The position numbers and the translations under genes were made by a program. Below, one piece after another: positions 1 to 12,140 of a stretch of DNA of 64,000 bases. This stretch comes from Anaeromyces robustus. Its lineage: Eukaryota; Neocallimastigomycota; Neocallimastigomycetes; Neocallimastigales; Neocallimastigaceae. The stretch covers positions 47,501-111,500 of the forward strand of contig MCFG01000203.1 in the NCBI GenBank assembly GCA_002104895.1, given 5' to 3'. Positions within the stretch are counted from its first letter, which is position 1; every line of letters begins with the position of its first letter. The notes under the pieces are model-generated. The model worked only from the letters and a program-made list of their open reading frames with translations, ran no database searches and was not told the origin of the DNA.

Positions 1-1276
1 TTAATTGTTTTAGCTTTATTTATATTATTTAATATTCCTTTAAATGATCATTTCTTTCTTTCTTTCTTTCTTTCTTTATTATTAATAACTTAATTTCTTG
101 TTTCTTATAAATTATTATAGTCATTTATTTATATCATTTACTTATTTATGATCGAATAGTCTGTTTGCTTCTTTTGTTTTTTGTATGCTTATTTGATGAA
201 TAATTGAATAATCTCTTAATTTGAGCAAATTAAAAAAAAAAAATAAAGGTATTTTATTTATTTATTTTTTTATTTATTAATTAATTTAAATTTATTTATT
301 TTATTTATTTATTTTATTTATTTATTTCTTTTTTTCTTTTTTCTTTTCTTTTTTTTATAAATAATAATTTTTTAATAATTATTATAAATTAATAATAGAA
401 ATGATGTCAAAATTAAAATTAAATTTCAAAAATAATTAAAAATACTTAATTGGTTTTTTTTTCCTTTTTCCTTTTTAAGTAGGAAAAAATAAATAAAAAA
501 AAATTAATAAAAAACAACAATAAGATAAAATAAAATAAAAATAATAAATAATAAATAAAAAGAAAAAGAAATCAATTTTAATAGAATTAATAAATATATT
601 ATAATTATAATTATAATTATAATTATAAATAAATTGTAATTTTATTTAATATATGTTATATTATAAATGTAAATAAATATAAATATTGGAATATTGGAAT
701 ATTGGAATATTGGAATAGTAAAAATTTTTTTAGAATGAATTTTGACTGTACAAATACAAAATGTAACTATTTACTATTATATAATTAATAATAATAATAA
801 TAATGAATAATAGTTAATAATTATTATTATTAATTATTTGTGGTTTTTTTATTTTTTGTACAATTCTAGTAGTATTAATATTATAATTTATGATTGCATA
901 ATTTATTTTTTTATTTATTTATTCTATTAGTATCATTGTATTCTTATTATAGGATTTTTATATATTAAAAAAAAAGTAAAAAAACAAATTTAAAAGATAA
1001 GTCTATTACAATCTAATATATTATAAAAACTATAATAAAATATATAATAAAATATATTAGCCTATTTAATATTTATATAAATAAAATTTGTAAGTAAAAA
1101 AATGTACAAAAATTATCCATTTTTAATAATTTTTACTTTTATTTATTAAAAAAATTTTTTTTTTACTATTTATGATATGTCATTTATTATATTGGATAAA
1201 TTTTAATGTATTTTTAATATATTTTTAATAATTTTAATTTAAAGTGTTATTAATTAAATTTTTTATCTATTTATAT

Positions 1277-1311
<35 letters not shown>

Positions 1312-1675
1312 TCTATTTATTATAGAAATTATTCATTGATTTATATTAGTTTATTTAACTATGTATTAATTAACCTTTATTTAATTATTTATAATTTTTT
1401 AAGTTATTTATTTATTTATTTAATTTATGCATTTATTTTAAAGGTTTTCTTTTTATTTATTATCAAGTATATAATAACTAATTGATATGTCAATATATTT
1501 ACTATATTGACATATGTTATTAATTTATGTACCGTATATATATTACATTTAAATCTTATTTATTATTAAATATAATCAAATACAATGCGCCGTATATTAA
1601 CGATTCTGGAATTTTTTTTTTCTTTTTTTTCTTTTCATGTCAATTTCTTTTTGAACAAATAAAACAAAACATAAG

Positions 1676-1726
<51 letters not shown>

Positions 1727-1815
1727 CTAAATAACTAAATAAATAAATAAATTAATAAATAAATAAATAAATAAATAAATTAATAAATTAATAAATTAAT
1801 AAATAAATAAATTAA

Positions 1816-1846
<31 letters not shown>

Positions 1847-3127
1847 ATTAAATTAAATTAACATCAAATAAATGAAAAAGAGTGAAAAAAAAAATAAAAT
1901 ATTTTTATTTTTATATTTATTTTTATATTTATTTTTATATTTATGCTTTTGTTTTTTTGTTTATGTTTATGCTTTTGTTTATGTTTATTTTATAAAAACA
2001 ACTTTTATAAATATTTTGACAAATTATAAAAAATTAAAATTATCAAATTTGATATGGTTCATTTCATTGTATCATTTTATTTTACATTATCTTTTTATTT
2101 ATTTCCAATTTAGGTAGAGTGAAGAATGTAAATAAACAAACAAACAAATAAAAATAAAAATAAAAAAATAAAAATAAAAATAAAAAACAACCGTCATCAA
2201 TATTCAATATTCAATTTTTTATATTCAATTTTTTATTTTGTTTATTTTATTTTATTTTATCCATTTTTTTTATAAAAAGAAAAAAAAATATTTTCTTTAA
2301 TATAAAACACCAATTAACATCATTCCTATGAAAATATTAAAATAAAATTTAATATTAAAAATATTGAATTATTTATTTATTAAGTTTAATTTTATTGTTA
2401 TTAAAGTAAAATCTAAGAAAATAAAAAATAAAAACTCAAATAAAAAAAAGATAGAATAAAAGAATTATTTTATTTTTTTAATACTCTTTTGTATTATTAT
2501 GCATGAGTGCGTGTGTGTATATTAAGAATTAAATAATTAAAAAATTGATTGATTGTTAAGGTTAAGATTAAAGGATAGTTTGATGATGTATATTTAAATT
2601 TAAATTTATATTTATATTTATATTTAATAAAAGTATTTTTTTTTATTTATTTTTTTATTTTTTAATTTTTTAATATAACATTATATTTATATACTATTAT
2701 TATATTAAATTTCATGAGCCTGAAACTTTTTATTTTTTTATTTTTTTACTTTACCTTTAATTTTTATATTTTATTGTAATATGTAATATTACAAACCAAC
2801 CAATATTTTATCTAGCATTTCAAATAAAAATTCATCTATTTCCTATTTAATATAATATATTGTAATATATTCTAATATAAAGAGTATCATATAAATTTTA
2901 GTGTAACCTCATTTATTAGGAAATAAAGTTAATCGTTTAACTTTTCAATATAAATTAATAAATATAAATAAATTATATAATTAAGGTTATATTAATAAAT
3001 ATTAATTAATATATGTCAAATGTAGTATATAATTAATTATACTAATATATTATGTTATATATAATATAACTATATTATATTAAATATAAAAAAAAAAAAA
3101 AAAAAAAAAGGGATTATAAAACAAAAA

Positions 3128-3160
<33 letters not shown>

Positions 3161-3614
3161 AAAGAACTGAAAAAAAAATTTTTTTTAATATATTTTAATA
3201 TATTAATAATTAAATATATAATAAATATATAATAAATATAATATGAGTAAAATGTTTTAAATATTTAAATATAAAACCTTAATCAATATTAATATTTTGA
3301 ATAGAACTATATAAACAGAAAATTTTTACCAAAAATAAAAAAAAATTTTTTTTTTCTTCAAGTAATAAAAAAAATAAAAAAAAATTTAGTTTTTTTAATT
3401 TTATTATTATTATAGTAATTAATAATATATTAACCAGAAATCTGTTTATCAAAAAGAAAACAGAAGAAAGGGAAATTAAAAAAAATAAAAAAAAAAAAAA
3501 AATAAAAAAAATAATAAAAAAAAAACCCAATAAAAAAAACAAACAAAAAAAATTTAATAAAAAAAAAATAAAATAATTATTATAGAATATTTTCAATTAT
3601 AGAATTATTATAAA
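1..3614. other. gene-free A/T-rich flank
   Basis: No gene could be supported here. The stretch is almost entirely A and T. It holds a TTTC run (about 50-77), four head-to-tail copies of an 8-bp unit TTGGAATA (about 684-717), a TTTA tract (1262-1320), a long AAAT tract (1672-1858) and poly(A) runs near 3090-3146. The ORFs at 1872-2117 (+) and 3279-3596 (-) are low-complexity Phe/Leu/Tyr strings made by the repeats and are not called. The last 150 bases before the gene at 3615 are very A-rich, as is usual upstream of start codons in this window. Confidence 0.7.
1672..1858. repeat. AAAT microsatellite
   Basis: Nearly uninterrupted AAAT units, with occasional AACT and AATT variants. One of several long tetranucleotide tracts in this window. 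Confidence 0.9.
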
Positions 3615-5132
3615 ATGAAGTTTATTAAAGTTTTTCTTACAACTTTATTAGCTGCTTCAGCTCTTGCTGCACCAAGTTGTGGTAAGAAGGCTAACAACAA
3701 GAAGTGTGGAAATGGTTTATGTTGTAGTCAATATGGTTACTGTGGTACTGGTAAAGATTACTGTGGTGCCGGTTGTCAATCTGAATTTGGTGTCTGTGAT
3801 AAAAAGTCAGCCGCAAAGTCTTCCACCAAAAAGGCTTCCACCAAAAAGGCTACTACTAAGAAGGTTACCACTACTAAGAAGGTCACCACTACTAAGAAGA
3901 CTGGTATGAAGACTCCTTTAAAGACTACCACTAACGCTAAAAAGACTACCACTAAAAAGAATTCAGCTCTTCCAACTTCTAAGAATGGTAAGTGTGGTAA
4001 GAACAATGGTGTCTGTCCAAATGGTGAATGTTGTAGTAAATATGGTTACTGTGGTAAGACTAATGATTACTGTGGTGCCGGTTGTCAATCTGAATTTGGT
4101 AAATGTAATAATACTAAGAAGACTACCACTACCACTAAAAAGACCACCACTACCACTAAAAAGACTACCACTACCACTAAGAAGACTACCACTACCACTA
4201 AAAAGACTACCACTACCACTAAGAAGACTACCACTACCACTAAGAAGACCACTACTACTACCACTAAGAAGGGAGCAGTAGCTACTTCAAAGGATGGTCA
4301 ATGTGGTAAGGATCATGGTGTCTGTCCAAATAGTGAATGTTGTAGTAAGTATGGTTGGTGTGGTAGCACTGATGAATACTGTGGTGCCGGTTGTCAATCT
4401 GAATTTGGTACCTGTGGTAACGATAAAACTAGTAAGGCTCCAACTGATTCAACCAACAAGAAGCCAAACAATTCTGGTAGCTTCAAATTCTACGAACAAT
4501 GTAATAACAACAAGCACTGGGCTCTTACTTTCGATGATGGACCATACAAGTACGATGAAGATTTATTAGATCTTTTAAAGAAGTACAATGTTAAGGCTAC
4601 TTTCTTCCTTAACGGTGACAATGTTATGGATATTTACTCTACTCAAGGTAAGAGAATTGTTAAGAGAATGGCTGCTGAAGGTCACATTGTTGCTAGTCAC
4701 ACTTGGAGTCATGCCGATCTTGATGAACTTAACGCTAGTCAAATCAAGGAAGAAATGATTAAGGTTGAAGAAGCTATTGTTAAGATTACTGGTAAGAGAC
4801 CAGCCTTCATGCGTTTACCATATGGATCTGGTACTAGTAACCCAACTGTTAAGAAGACTCTTCAAAGTCTTGGTTACACTGCTGGTTTCCAATGGAATGT
4901 TGATACCATGGACTGGGATAACAAGGGTGAAGATCTTGACTATGTTATTAAGAAGTTCAAGGCTAAATTCGGTAAGGGTATTATTTCTCTTAATCACACT
5001 TTCTATTCCGGTAATATGAATAAGAAGACCTTCCTCAACTTAATTGAAGAAGAAATCAAACTTATGAAGAAGAATGGTTACACTCCAGTTACTGCTGATG
5101 TTTGTGTTGGTCTTAAGCCATACCAAAATTAA
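3615..5132 (+). CDS. secreted chitin deacetylase (CE4) with three CBM18 domains
   Basis: The 505-residue protein should remove acetyl groups from chitin at or outside the wall. Residues 1-18 form a signal peptide with likely cleavage after Ala18 or Ala19. Three hevein-type CBM18 modules, each with eight cysteines, lie at about 22-61, 127-164 and 230-267, with the conserved CCSxYGxCG and [11 protein letters not shown] cores. They are joined by Thr/Lys linkers; the one at 166-219 is a nearly pure TTTTTKK repeat. The NodB (CE4) domain spans about 302-495. Its motifs are TFDDGP (305-310, catalytic Asp307 and metal Asp308), SHTWSH (361-366, metal His362 and His366), RLPYGSG (400-406), DTMDWD (430-435) and SLNH (458-461, catalytic His461), so the active site is complete. 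It is intronless. Codon choice is unlike its neighbours (Lys AAG, Gly GGT, Thr ACC/ACT), which suggests high expression. Other CE4 substrates such as peptidoglycan or xylan are less likely given three chitin-binding modules. Confidence 0.95.
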   Translation: MKFIKVFLTTLLAASALAAPSCGKKANNKKCGNGLCCSQYGYCGTGKDYCGAGCQSEFGVCDKKSAAKSSTKKASTKKATTKKVTTTKKVTTTKKTGMKTPLKTTTNAKKTTTKKNSALPTSKNGKCGKNNGVCPNGECCSKYGYCGKTNDYCGAGCQSEFGKCNNTKKTTTTTKKTTTTTKKTTTTTKKTTTTTKKTTTTTKKTTTTTKKTTTTTTKKGAVATSKDGQCGKDHGVCPNSECCSKYGWCGSTDEYCGAGCQSEFGTCGNDKTSKAPTDSTNKKPNNSGSFKFYEQCNNNKHWALTFDDGPYKYDEDLLDLLKKYNVKATFFLNGDNVMDIYSTQGKRIVKRMAAEGHIVASHTWSHADLDELNASQIKEEMIKVEEAIVKITGKRPAFMRLPYGSGTSNPTVKKTLQSLGYTAGFQWNVDTMDWDNKGEDLDYVIKKFKAKFGKGIISLNHTFYSGNMNKKTFLNLIEEEIKLMKKNGYTPVTADVCVGLKPYQN

Positions 5133-5181
5133 ATAATATAAAATAAAATAAAATAAAATATAAAAAAATATATATTCCCTC

Positions 5182-5212
<31 letters not shown>

Positions 5213-5800
5213 GTATATATATATATATATTATATAATATAATAAAAAGTTAAAATTTTTTTTAACAATAAAAATAAATAATAATTAATAAAAAATCATT
5301 TTTTTTTTATAATAATAGTTTAAATTATTTTTGTGTTGTAAAAAAAAAAAAAAAAATAAAGAGTAAATAAAATATTAATTATTAAATATGTAAATATATA
5401 TATATATACAAAGCCATTAAAAAAAAAAAAAAAAATAAAAATAAAATAAAATATAGAAAATTAATAATATTATATTAATTAACAAATTTAATAATTAAAA
5501 AAATAAAAAAAATATTAAAAATATAATATATTAATAATAATATTAATCCTATAAATAATATAATAAATAAAATAAAAAAATAAAAATTTAATAATAATAA
5601 ATAATTAAATAAAAAAAAGTTTTTTTCTTTAAAAAAGAAATTAAAAATTTTATTTGAGTTAAAGAAAATTTCTATCTAAATATTTTATAATAGAATAATA
5701 AGTTTATATAATGTTGTTGACCAGTGGATAATTCTTCTAGTGTGGATAAATAGAATTAATTTATTTAATAATATTGTTTAAGTTAAAGGGTTCTAATTAA
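5133..5800. other. A/T-rich intergenic region
   Basis: No gene seen. A T-run followed directly by an A-run (about 5179-5212) could fold as a hairpin just 3' of the deacetylase gene. The last 120 bases (about 5690-5800) are somewhat less A/T-rich but match nothing recognised. Confidence 0.5.
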
Positions 5801-5830
5801 ATAATTAGAAACCATCGTATAATGTCCTAT

Positions 5831-6001
5831 CGATCTGCGGCTCTATTGAATGATATCATGCCTGTTGTCTGTAAAAGACAACATATATTGTTCAATAAAT
5901 TTAAAACCAACCTCTCCAGGAACGTCAATGCTGATAACACAGTAGGACAGCCTAGTAGGGCAAATGCCGATCCTATTTCCGACCCTAGTGGAATAGGATA
6001 G
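5831..6001 (+). pseudogene. C-terminal fragment of a LINE ORF protein
   Basis: The open frame ending at the TAG at 5999-6001 encodes about 57 residues that align with the last ~57 residues of the LINE protein at 19910-24340. Shared points include SAALLNDIMP against SALLLRIMP, LFNKF against LFNRY, and NADNTVGQ against EADNSVGQ. The in-frame ATG at 5822 lies in or before the putative target repeat and is probably fortuitous. This is the coding end of a 5'-truncated insertion, not a gene. Confidence 0.8.
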
Positions 6002-6232
6002 ATCAATTTTACTTTAATTCTATATTTAGAATTAAGGGCTTGTATGGATTTATTGTTTTTAAATATTATTATACTATTTTTTTTCCCTCCAGTATTATTT
6101 ATTATTATCTATAATATATTACTGGTTTTTATTTTTTTTTAGTAGTATCATTTTTTTTTCATTATGTGTTTTTTTTATGATTCATGTATTTTAATATTTA
6201 AATTCAATAAAGTTGACGTACAAATTGTGTGC

Positions 6233-6271
<39 letters not shown>

Positions 6272-6272
<1 letters not shown>

Positions 6273-6519
6273 TAGTGGAATAGGATAGATCAATTTTACT
6301 TTAATTCTATATTTAGAATTAAGGGCTTGTATGGATTTATTGTTTTTAAATATTATTATACTATTTTTTTTCCCTCCAGTATTATTTATTATTATCTATA
6401 ATATATTACTGGTTTTTATTTTTTTTTAGTAGTATCATTTTTTTTTCATTATGTGTTTTTTTTATGATTCATGTATTTTAATATTTAAATTCAATAAAGT
6501 TGACGTACAAATTGTGTGC

Positions 6520-6553
<34 letters not shown>
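6272..6553 (+). repeat. second copy of the LINE 3' UTR and poly(A)
   Basis: This copy repeats 5985-6235 apparently without change, at a fixed offset of 287 bp. It starts just upstream of the stop codon and ends with 31 A. Confidence 0.9.
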
Positions 6554-6555
<2 letters not shown>

Positions 6556-6658
6556 ATCGATCGATATTTTTTTTGGAAATAGAAAAAAAAAATTGGAAAT
6601 AGAATATTTTTCATTATTTAATTTATATAAAGTTTATCTGGGTTTTTTCTTATTAAAA

Positions 6659-6698
<40 letters not shown>

Positions 6699-6726
6699 TA
6701 TTTTGTATTTCGTATTTTGTGTTTTT

Positions 6727-6730
<4 letters not shown>

Positions 6731-6763
<33 letters not shown>

Positions 6764-6828
6764 CACACAATTTGTAACATCATCTTTATTGAGTTTAAAT
6801 ATTATTAATATTAATCTATACATGAATC
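6731..6828 (-). mobile_element. reversed LINE 3' tail fragment
   Basis: On the minus strand, 6828 down to 6757 resembles the LINE tail at 6190-6235. It has GATTCATGTA, then AATATTTAAA, CAATAAAG and ACAAATTGTGTG in the same order, followed by a short T/A stretch and a poly(A) of 26 (poly(T) at 6731-6756 on the plus strand). It is diverged from the two plus-strand tails, so it is probably an older insertion or a sister subfamily in the opposite orientation. Confidence 0.7.
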
Positions 6829-8547
6829 AAAAAAAAAAAAAAAAAGTTATTATTAATTTAATTTAATTAGTTTTTATCTTTAATCTATTTAAATAATATA
6901 ATATGATTTTTTTTTTTTGTTTTTGTTTTTGTTTTTGTTTCACTAAGATAAAATAAAGTCTAATTAAAAAGTAAAATTTATACATAAATTATTATTTGAT
7001 AATATTAATTTTTTTTTATTAAATGATTTATTTTATTTTATTTTATTTTATTTTATATAAGATTAAGATTAGTGTTTTTCGTTTTCATATTTATTTATTT
7101 ATTTAGTTAGCTAGTTATAGAAATGAAAATTTCTAGTATAAATAAAAATTTTTTGTTATAACATTATTTAATTCTTAACATGATATTAAAAGTGTTTTCA
7201 AAGTATTTAAGTAAATAGAAAGGAAAAAAAAAAAAGATCGAATTTCTAATTTCTCGACCTATGGACAAACTTCCTTGGGTTAACTTATTGGCTATGACCT
7301 ACTGAACAATATTTTCGGTAATCAACAACTAAAATTTTTTATTTACCAAAATTTTGTGGATTGTGTGTGATAATACATTTATGATAATTAATTTTAAGTT
7401 ATTATATATATATTATTATTATGAATATTTTGTTTGATAATTATTATATTTTTTAAACAAAAAAATTATAATAATTAATTAATTAAGAAATGTTAATACT
7501 TTGTTAAATTTACTTTTATTAAAAAATCTTTTTATTGATAAATACATAAAAAACAATATTCAATAAATCTTTTAATTGAAAAAAAAAAAAAAAATTTAAA
7601 CTTAATGATTTATAATTAACATTATTTGTTATTTTATTTATTTATTATTTTATTTTATTTATTATTTTATTTTATTTTATTTTTTATTTTATTTTTTTAT
7701 TTATTATTTTATTTTATTCTATTTATTATTTTATTTTATTTTATTCTATTTTTTTTTATTTTATTTTATTCTATTTTTTTTATTTTATTTTAGTTATTTT
7801 TATTTTATTATATTTATTATTTTATTTTATTCTATTTATTTTATTCTATTTATTCTTTATTATTTATTTATTTATTTTATTCTATTTATTATTCTATTTA
7901 TTTTATTTTATTTTATTTTATTTTATTTTATTTTATTTTATTTTATTTTATTTTATTTTATTTTATTTTATTTTATTTTATTTTATTTTATTTTATTTTA
8001 TTTTATTTTATTTTATTTTATTTTATTTTATTTTATTTTATTTTATTTTATTTTATTTTATTTTATTCTATTTATTATTTTATTCTATTTTTTTTATTTT
8101 ATTCTATCTATTATTTTATTTGTTTATTTTTTCTTTATTCTTTATTCTTTATTATTGATTTATTTATTTATTTAATAATTATAATATTAATAAAGAATAA
8201 AAGAAATATATATTTAAAAGTTTTTTATTTTTTCTATTTTTTAAAATTTATTAGTTGAGTTATTAATAATTATTATTATTATTAATTATTATTAATAGTG
8301 TATGATTTTTCTATAATGAAAAAAGAAAAAAAAATATATTTAAAAAGTATTCTATCGATTTAAACCTTCATAAATCCTAATGTTTATTTTTTGAATAGGA
8401 TTATATATTATTATTCCTATATATTTTAATTAATAACTTATTAAATCATCAATATTAGATGAAATAATAAAAAGAAGTGAAGTAAAGTGAGGTGAAGTGA
8501 GGAGAAAACCATAAAAAAATTTTAAAAAAACTTTTTTTTTTTTTTTA
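6829..8547. other. A/T-rich intergenic region with a GC-richer relic
   Basis: No gene seen. About 7236-7330 is noticeably richer in G and C than its surroundings, but all frames are closed and nothing is recognised; it could be decayed coding or transposon DNA. From 7620 to 8150 the sequence is TTTTA and TTTA microsatellite. At 8470-8510 there is a short imperfect AGTGAGG-like run just 3' of the CotH gene. Confidence 0.5.
7899..8067. repeat. TTTTA microsatellite
   Basis: About 34 uninterrupted TTTTA units, the longest pentanucleotide tract in the window. Confidence 0.9.
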
Positions 8548-9921
8548 TTATAATTTTTTAACCGTGTTATTAACAACGGATAATTTATTTAAAATGGTAG
8601 ATTTTAAAAAATCTACATAGGCATCAAAATCTTTTCTTAATAAAGTGGATGGAATAATGGTTGGATCATTATGTTTTCCCCATAATAAAGTATCATATTC
8701 GGTTTCTGTTGAAATTTTATTACGAAGAAATTCGATTTGATTTTCAATATCCCTACTAATATTTTGATAATATTGATTCCATATCGTTTTAAGATGTTTT
8801 ACAAAAGTTGGAGATTTAAAAAGAGCATTATAATAAATGGTATCTTTTAAGGTACAAATTGGACTTTTATATAAGGAAGCCCAATCAAAATCCCATACTG
8901 GTCCTGCTTTAATTAAATTGGTGGAAGAATCATAGGTGAAATAACAACTTTTGGGATGTTTCATTTCCGTATTACTCATAATTTCATTAATAAGCCAAAA
9001 TTTTGCCCATGAATCAATATCTAATATTTTAGTGTAGGATTCATCGGGAGCAGAGCAGAAATTTAAATGTAAAACTTTTTTATAATTAGGATAAAGAAGT
9101 TTTTCTAATTCTGTGATTTTTTTTTGAAATCTTTCAAGACGTGCTTTTCCACCCGTTGTCATGGTTTCATTCTCATCGATCATATAATCATTATTTTTAA
9201 TGGAATAGGGCATTTGACGAATAGAAGATTTAAATTGTACGGGTTCATCAAAATAAGTATCCATTTCAATAAGATAATCTTTATCTTCATTATCTGTCAT
9301 ATCCATGGAACCATTATTAATATTTACACGATTTTTATCTACTTTAATAGCTTCTCCAAGCCAATAAAGTCCTTGATATTTTCCATTCATAATTAAAATT
9401 ACAAAATCACCATGAACAGTATAATCCATCTCCAATTGTTGACTTAAATAAAATGCCATATCATTACGCATAAATGTATTATCAAGATAATTTGCAATTA
9501 AAACCCAACGTTTATGAGGAAGCATTCCCATAATACTTTGTTCTATATCTAATTTAAAAGCATAAGGTTTTTTAGGTTTTTGCCATGTTGTATTTCCTCT
9601 TCCACGAATACTTGTTTTTACCGCTTTAAAATTCCATTCTTCATTTTTAGCATTGGATATTGATATTGTGGTATTGGTTATCCAATTTTCTTTTGAAGTA
9701 ATTTCTACTCTGTCTGGAGTTTCTACTCGAAGAACTGGTAGGGTCACACATTTATCAATACTATTATTTTCAAATGTACTTTTTTATTTTTATTTTTATT
9801 TTTTTTTTTTTGAGCATTATAAATAATTAAAAAAAAAATTTATATTAAATATTAAATAATTTTTTTGTTATTATTTTATTTTTATTTATTATTATTTAAT
9901 TAATCGGTAATAATAACAATG

Positions 9922-9952
<31 letters not shown>

Positions 9953-11010
9953 ATACTAATACTAATACTAATACTAATACTAATACTAATACTAATACTA
10001 ATACTAATAATACTAATACTAATAATAATTACTTACACTTCAATTTTTCTTTGATCAATAAAATTTGGAATAGACTCTAAACAATTATTATCTAATGTCC
10101 TATATATATAAAAAATATATATATATATTAAAAAATATAATAGATTAATATAAATACAATTATATTTCAAAATGAACTATATAGAATATATACAAGTAAC
10201 TATTAATATTAATATTAACGTTTATTTCAATAATGATAACTTACAAATTTTTAAGATTATTAAGTTTTTCAATATTTTTAGGAAGATTTCTTAATTTATT
10301 TGTACTTATATCTCTATATATATATGCATTATATATTTTGTTAGTATTTGTTAGTAATTATTTTAAACAACTAAAAAAAATAAAAATAAAAATTCTTTTC
10401 AATTATTTATTATATATGTATTATTCAATAATAAACTTTTAATATTAATAAAATATATTTATTTATTTTTTAACACAAAATTAACGTACAATTTTATAAG
10501 TTTTTTAAATTTTTCTATTTTTTGAGGAACTGACGTGATAGTATTATTTACTAAATTCCTTTTATGATAACATTAATAAATATATAATATAACAAAAAAA
10601 AATAATAAAAAGTATAAATATAAAGGTTTTCATTAAATTTTTTTTCTAATATTAAACCTACAATTCCTTTAAAGAAGTTACACTAAAAATAGTTTCTGGT
10701 ATACCATTACTAAAATTTTGATTATTTATTGATCTATATATAAGTAAATATTTTTTAAAAATTAGTCAACAGCGTTTATCAAATATATGAATATAAATAT
10801 ATGTTTATTATTAACAATAAATAAATATATATATATATATATTTAATATGTTATTACTAACAAAGAATATATTTTGTTATTTTCATCAGTTTTACATTGA
10901 TAATTATCCCCATTACATGAACTACATATTTTTTTTTTAAGTTCTTCACAGTTCAAAGATGCCGCAAGAGTAATAGAGGATAAAATAACTAATAAATTTT
11001 TTATGTTCAT
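8548..11010 (-). CDS. secreted LRR-CotH kinase-family protein, six exons
   Basis: Predicted exons on the minus strand are 11010-10862, 10733-10662, 10558-10490, 10313-10245, 10099-10037 and 9778-8548. All junctions are GT..AG and keep one frame of 550 residues. Exon 1 carries the ATG, a signal peptide (about 1-19, cut near AASLN) and a short Cys-rich stretch. Exons 2-5 each encode one leucine-rich repeat of 21-24 residues (for example LVNNTITSVPQKIEKFKKL). The introns between the repeats all fall after the second base of a codon, mostly a Leu codon. The last exon holds the CotH domain, with GRGNTTW, NYLDNTFMRND, GLYWLGEAIKVDK, LIEMD and PVWDFDW motifs. CotH proteins are atypical protein kinases of spore coats and are common in secreted proteins of gut fungi; the substrate is unknown. 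No dockerin is seen. Taking the last exon alone, with its internal GTG, would give a wrong start. Confidence 0.85.
9953..10022. repeat. ACTAAT hexanucleotide repeat in a CotH-gene intron
   Basis: About 11 units of ACTAAT, following a GATAAT/AAT tract (9926-9947), lie in the intron 9779-10036 of the LRR-CotH gene. Confidence 0.85.
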
Positions 11011-11530
11011 TTTTTAATTTATTTTCAAATTAATTATAAAAATAAATAAATGAAAATAAGTAATAAGTTAAAAGGAAAAAATAGAAAAAAACTTTTATGT
11101 CTATATATTTTAAATATTTTTTTTTTTTTTTTAATAAATAAATAAATAAATATGTGAGTTTTTTTTTAAAAAAAAAAAAAAAAATAAAAATAAAAATAAA
11201 AAAATTGTTTTTCGGTATGTATTAAATGTTTTTTGTTTGTTATTTTTTGTAAAATTGACAAATAAAAAACAAAAAGTCATGTGATATATTTTTTCCTTTA
11301 AAAGTATAATTATTAAAGTTTTAGTGTAACCTTTTTTTTATTATAGAAAAAAAAAAATATTTTATTTTGTAAAAAAAAAAAAAAAAAAAAATTAATTTCT
11401 AATTTTAATTTATATATTATTAAAATTAATTATATAACTTTTTTTTTTTAAGGAATAATATTAAATTGATTTTTAATGTATTGTTTTTTATTTTTATAAT
11501 AAAAAGTTAAACACCGTTGAAATAGTTATT

Positions 11531-11717
<187 letters not shown>

Positions 11718-12074
11718 CTTTACTATTTATTTTATTAGTTATTTTATTATTAATTATTTATTTTATTATTACTTAATTATTTTATTATTTAATATTTATT
11801 TATTTATTTATTTATTTATTTATTATTTATTATGCAAAAATAAAAAAAAAAAAGTTCTATATATATTAAGAATAAAATAAGAATTTAAATTAAATAGAAT
11901 TTGACAATTTTTTTATAAAAAATACAGAAAAAATTTATTTTCCATTATCAAATTAAACAATAAAAAAAAAATTATAAATATTATAACATAAAATTTATTT
12001 TTATCCTTAATTTTATTTTTTATCCTTATTTTTAATATATATAGTTTCTTATTTTTTATTAATTTGTTGTAATT

Positions 12075-12140
12075 TATCATTGTTATTACTACTGTTGTTA
12101 ATGTTTTTATCATTGTTATTACTACTGTTGTTAATGTTTT
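12075..12140. repeat. 33-bp tandem duplication
   Basis: Two consecutive copies of a 33-bp unit (key motif ATTACTACTGTTGTTAATG) at a fixed offset of 33. Confidence 0.8.

Larger units (their letters stand above)
5827..6562 (+). mobile_element. tandem 5'-truncated LINE 3' ends with two poly(A) tails
   Basis: Two copies of the same LINE 3' end stand head to tail. Copy 1 has the last ~55 codons of the LINE ORF, the 3' UTR and 34 A (6236-6269). Copy 2 starts one base later and repeats 5985-6235 at 6272-6522 with a constant offset of 287, then has its own 31 A (6523-6553). The UTR carries AATAAAG about 30 bases before the tail. A 9-bp direct repeat CTATCGATC lies at 5827-5835 and at 6554-6562, just outside copy 1 and the second tail. 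It is a candidate target-site duplication for the pair as one insertion. The family is related to, but not the same as, the LINE at 19.7-24.4 kb. Confidence 0.8.

Noticed and set aside
1872-2117. 81-codon ORF
   Set aside because: It is a Phe/Leu/Tyr string produced by TTTTA repeats, with no domain and no support.
3279-3596. 105-codon ORF on the minus strand upstream of the deacetylase
   Set aside because: It is translated from the A-rich leader of the deacetylase gene; composition is nearly all Phe, Leu and Ile.
3664-4569. ORFs overlapping the chitin deacetylase in other frames
   Set aside because: They are shadows of its Cys/Gly and Thr/Lys repeats. The CE4/CBM18 frame explains the sequence fully.
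6500-6808. 102-codon ORF across the LINE tails
   Set aside because: It is built from poly(A), poly(T) and 3' UTR sequence of truncated LINEs.
9124-10442. Plus-strand ORFs at 9124-9396 and 10233-10442
   Set aside because: They lie antisense to the CotH exons and introns and have no domain.
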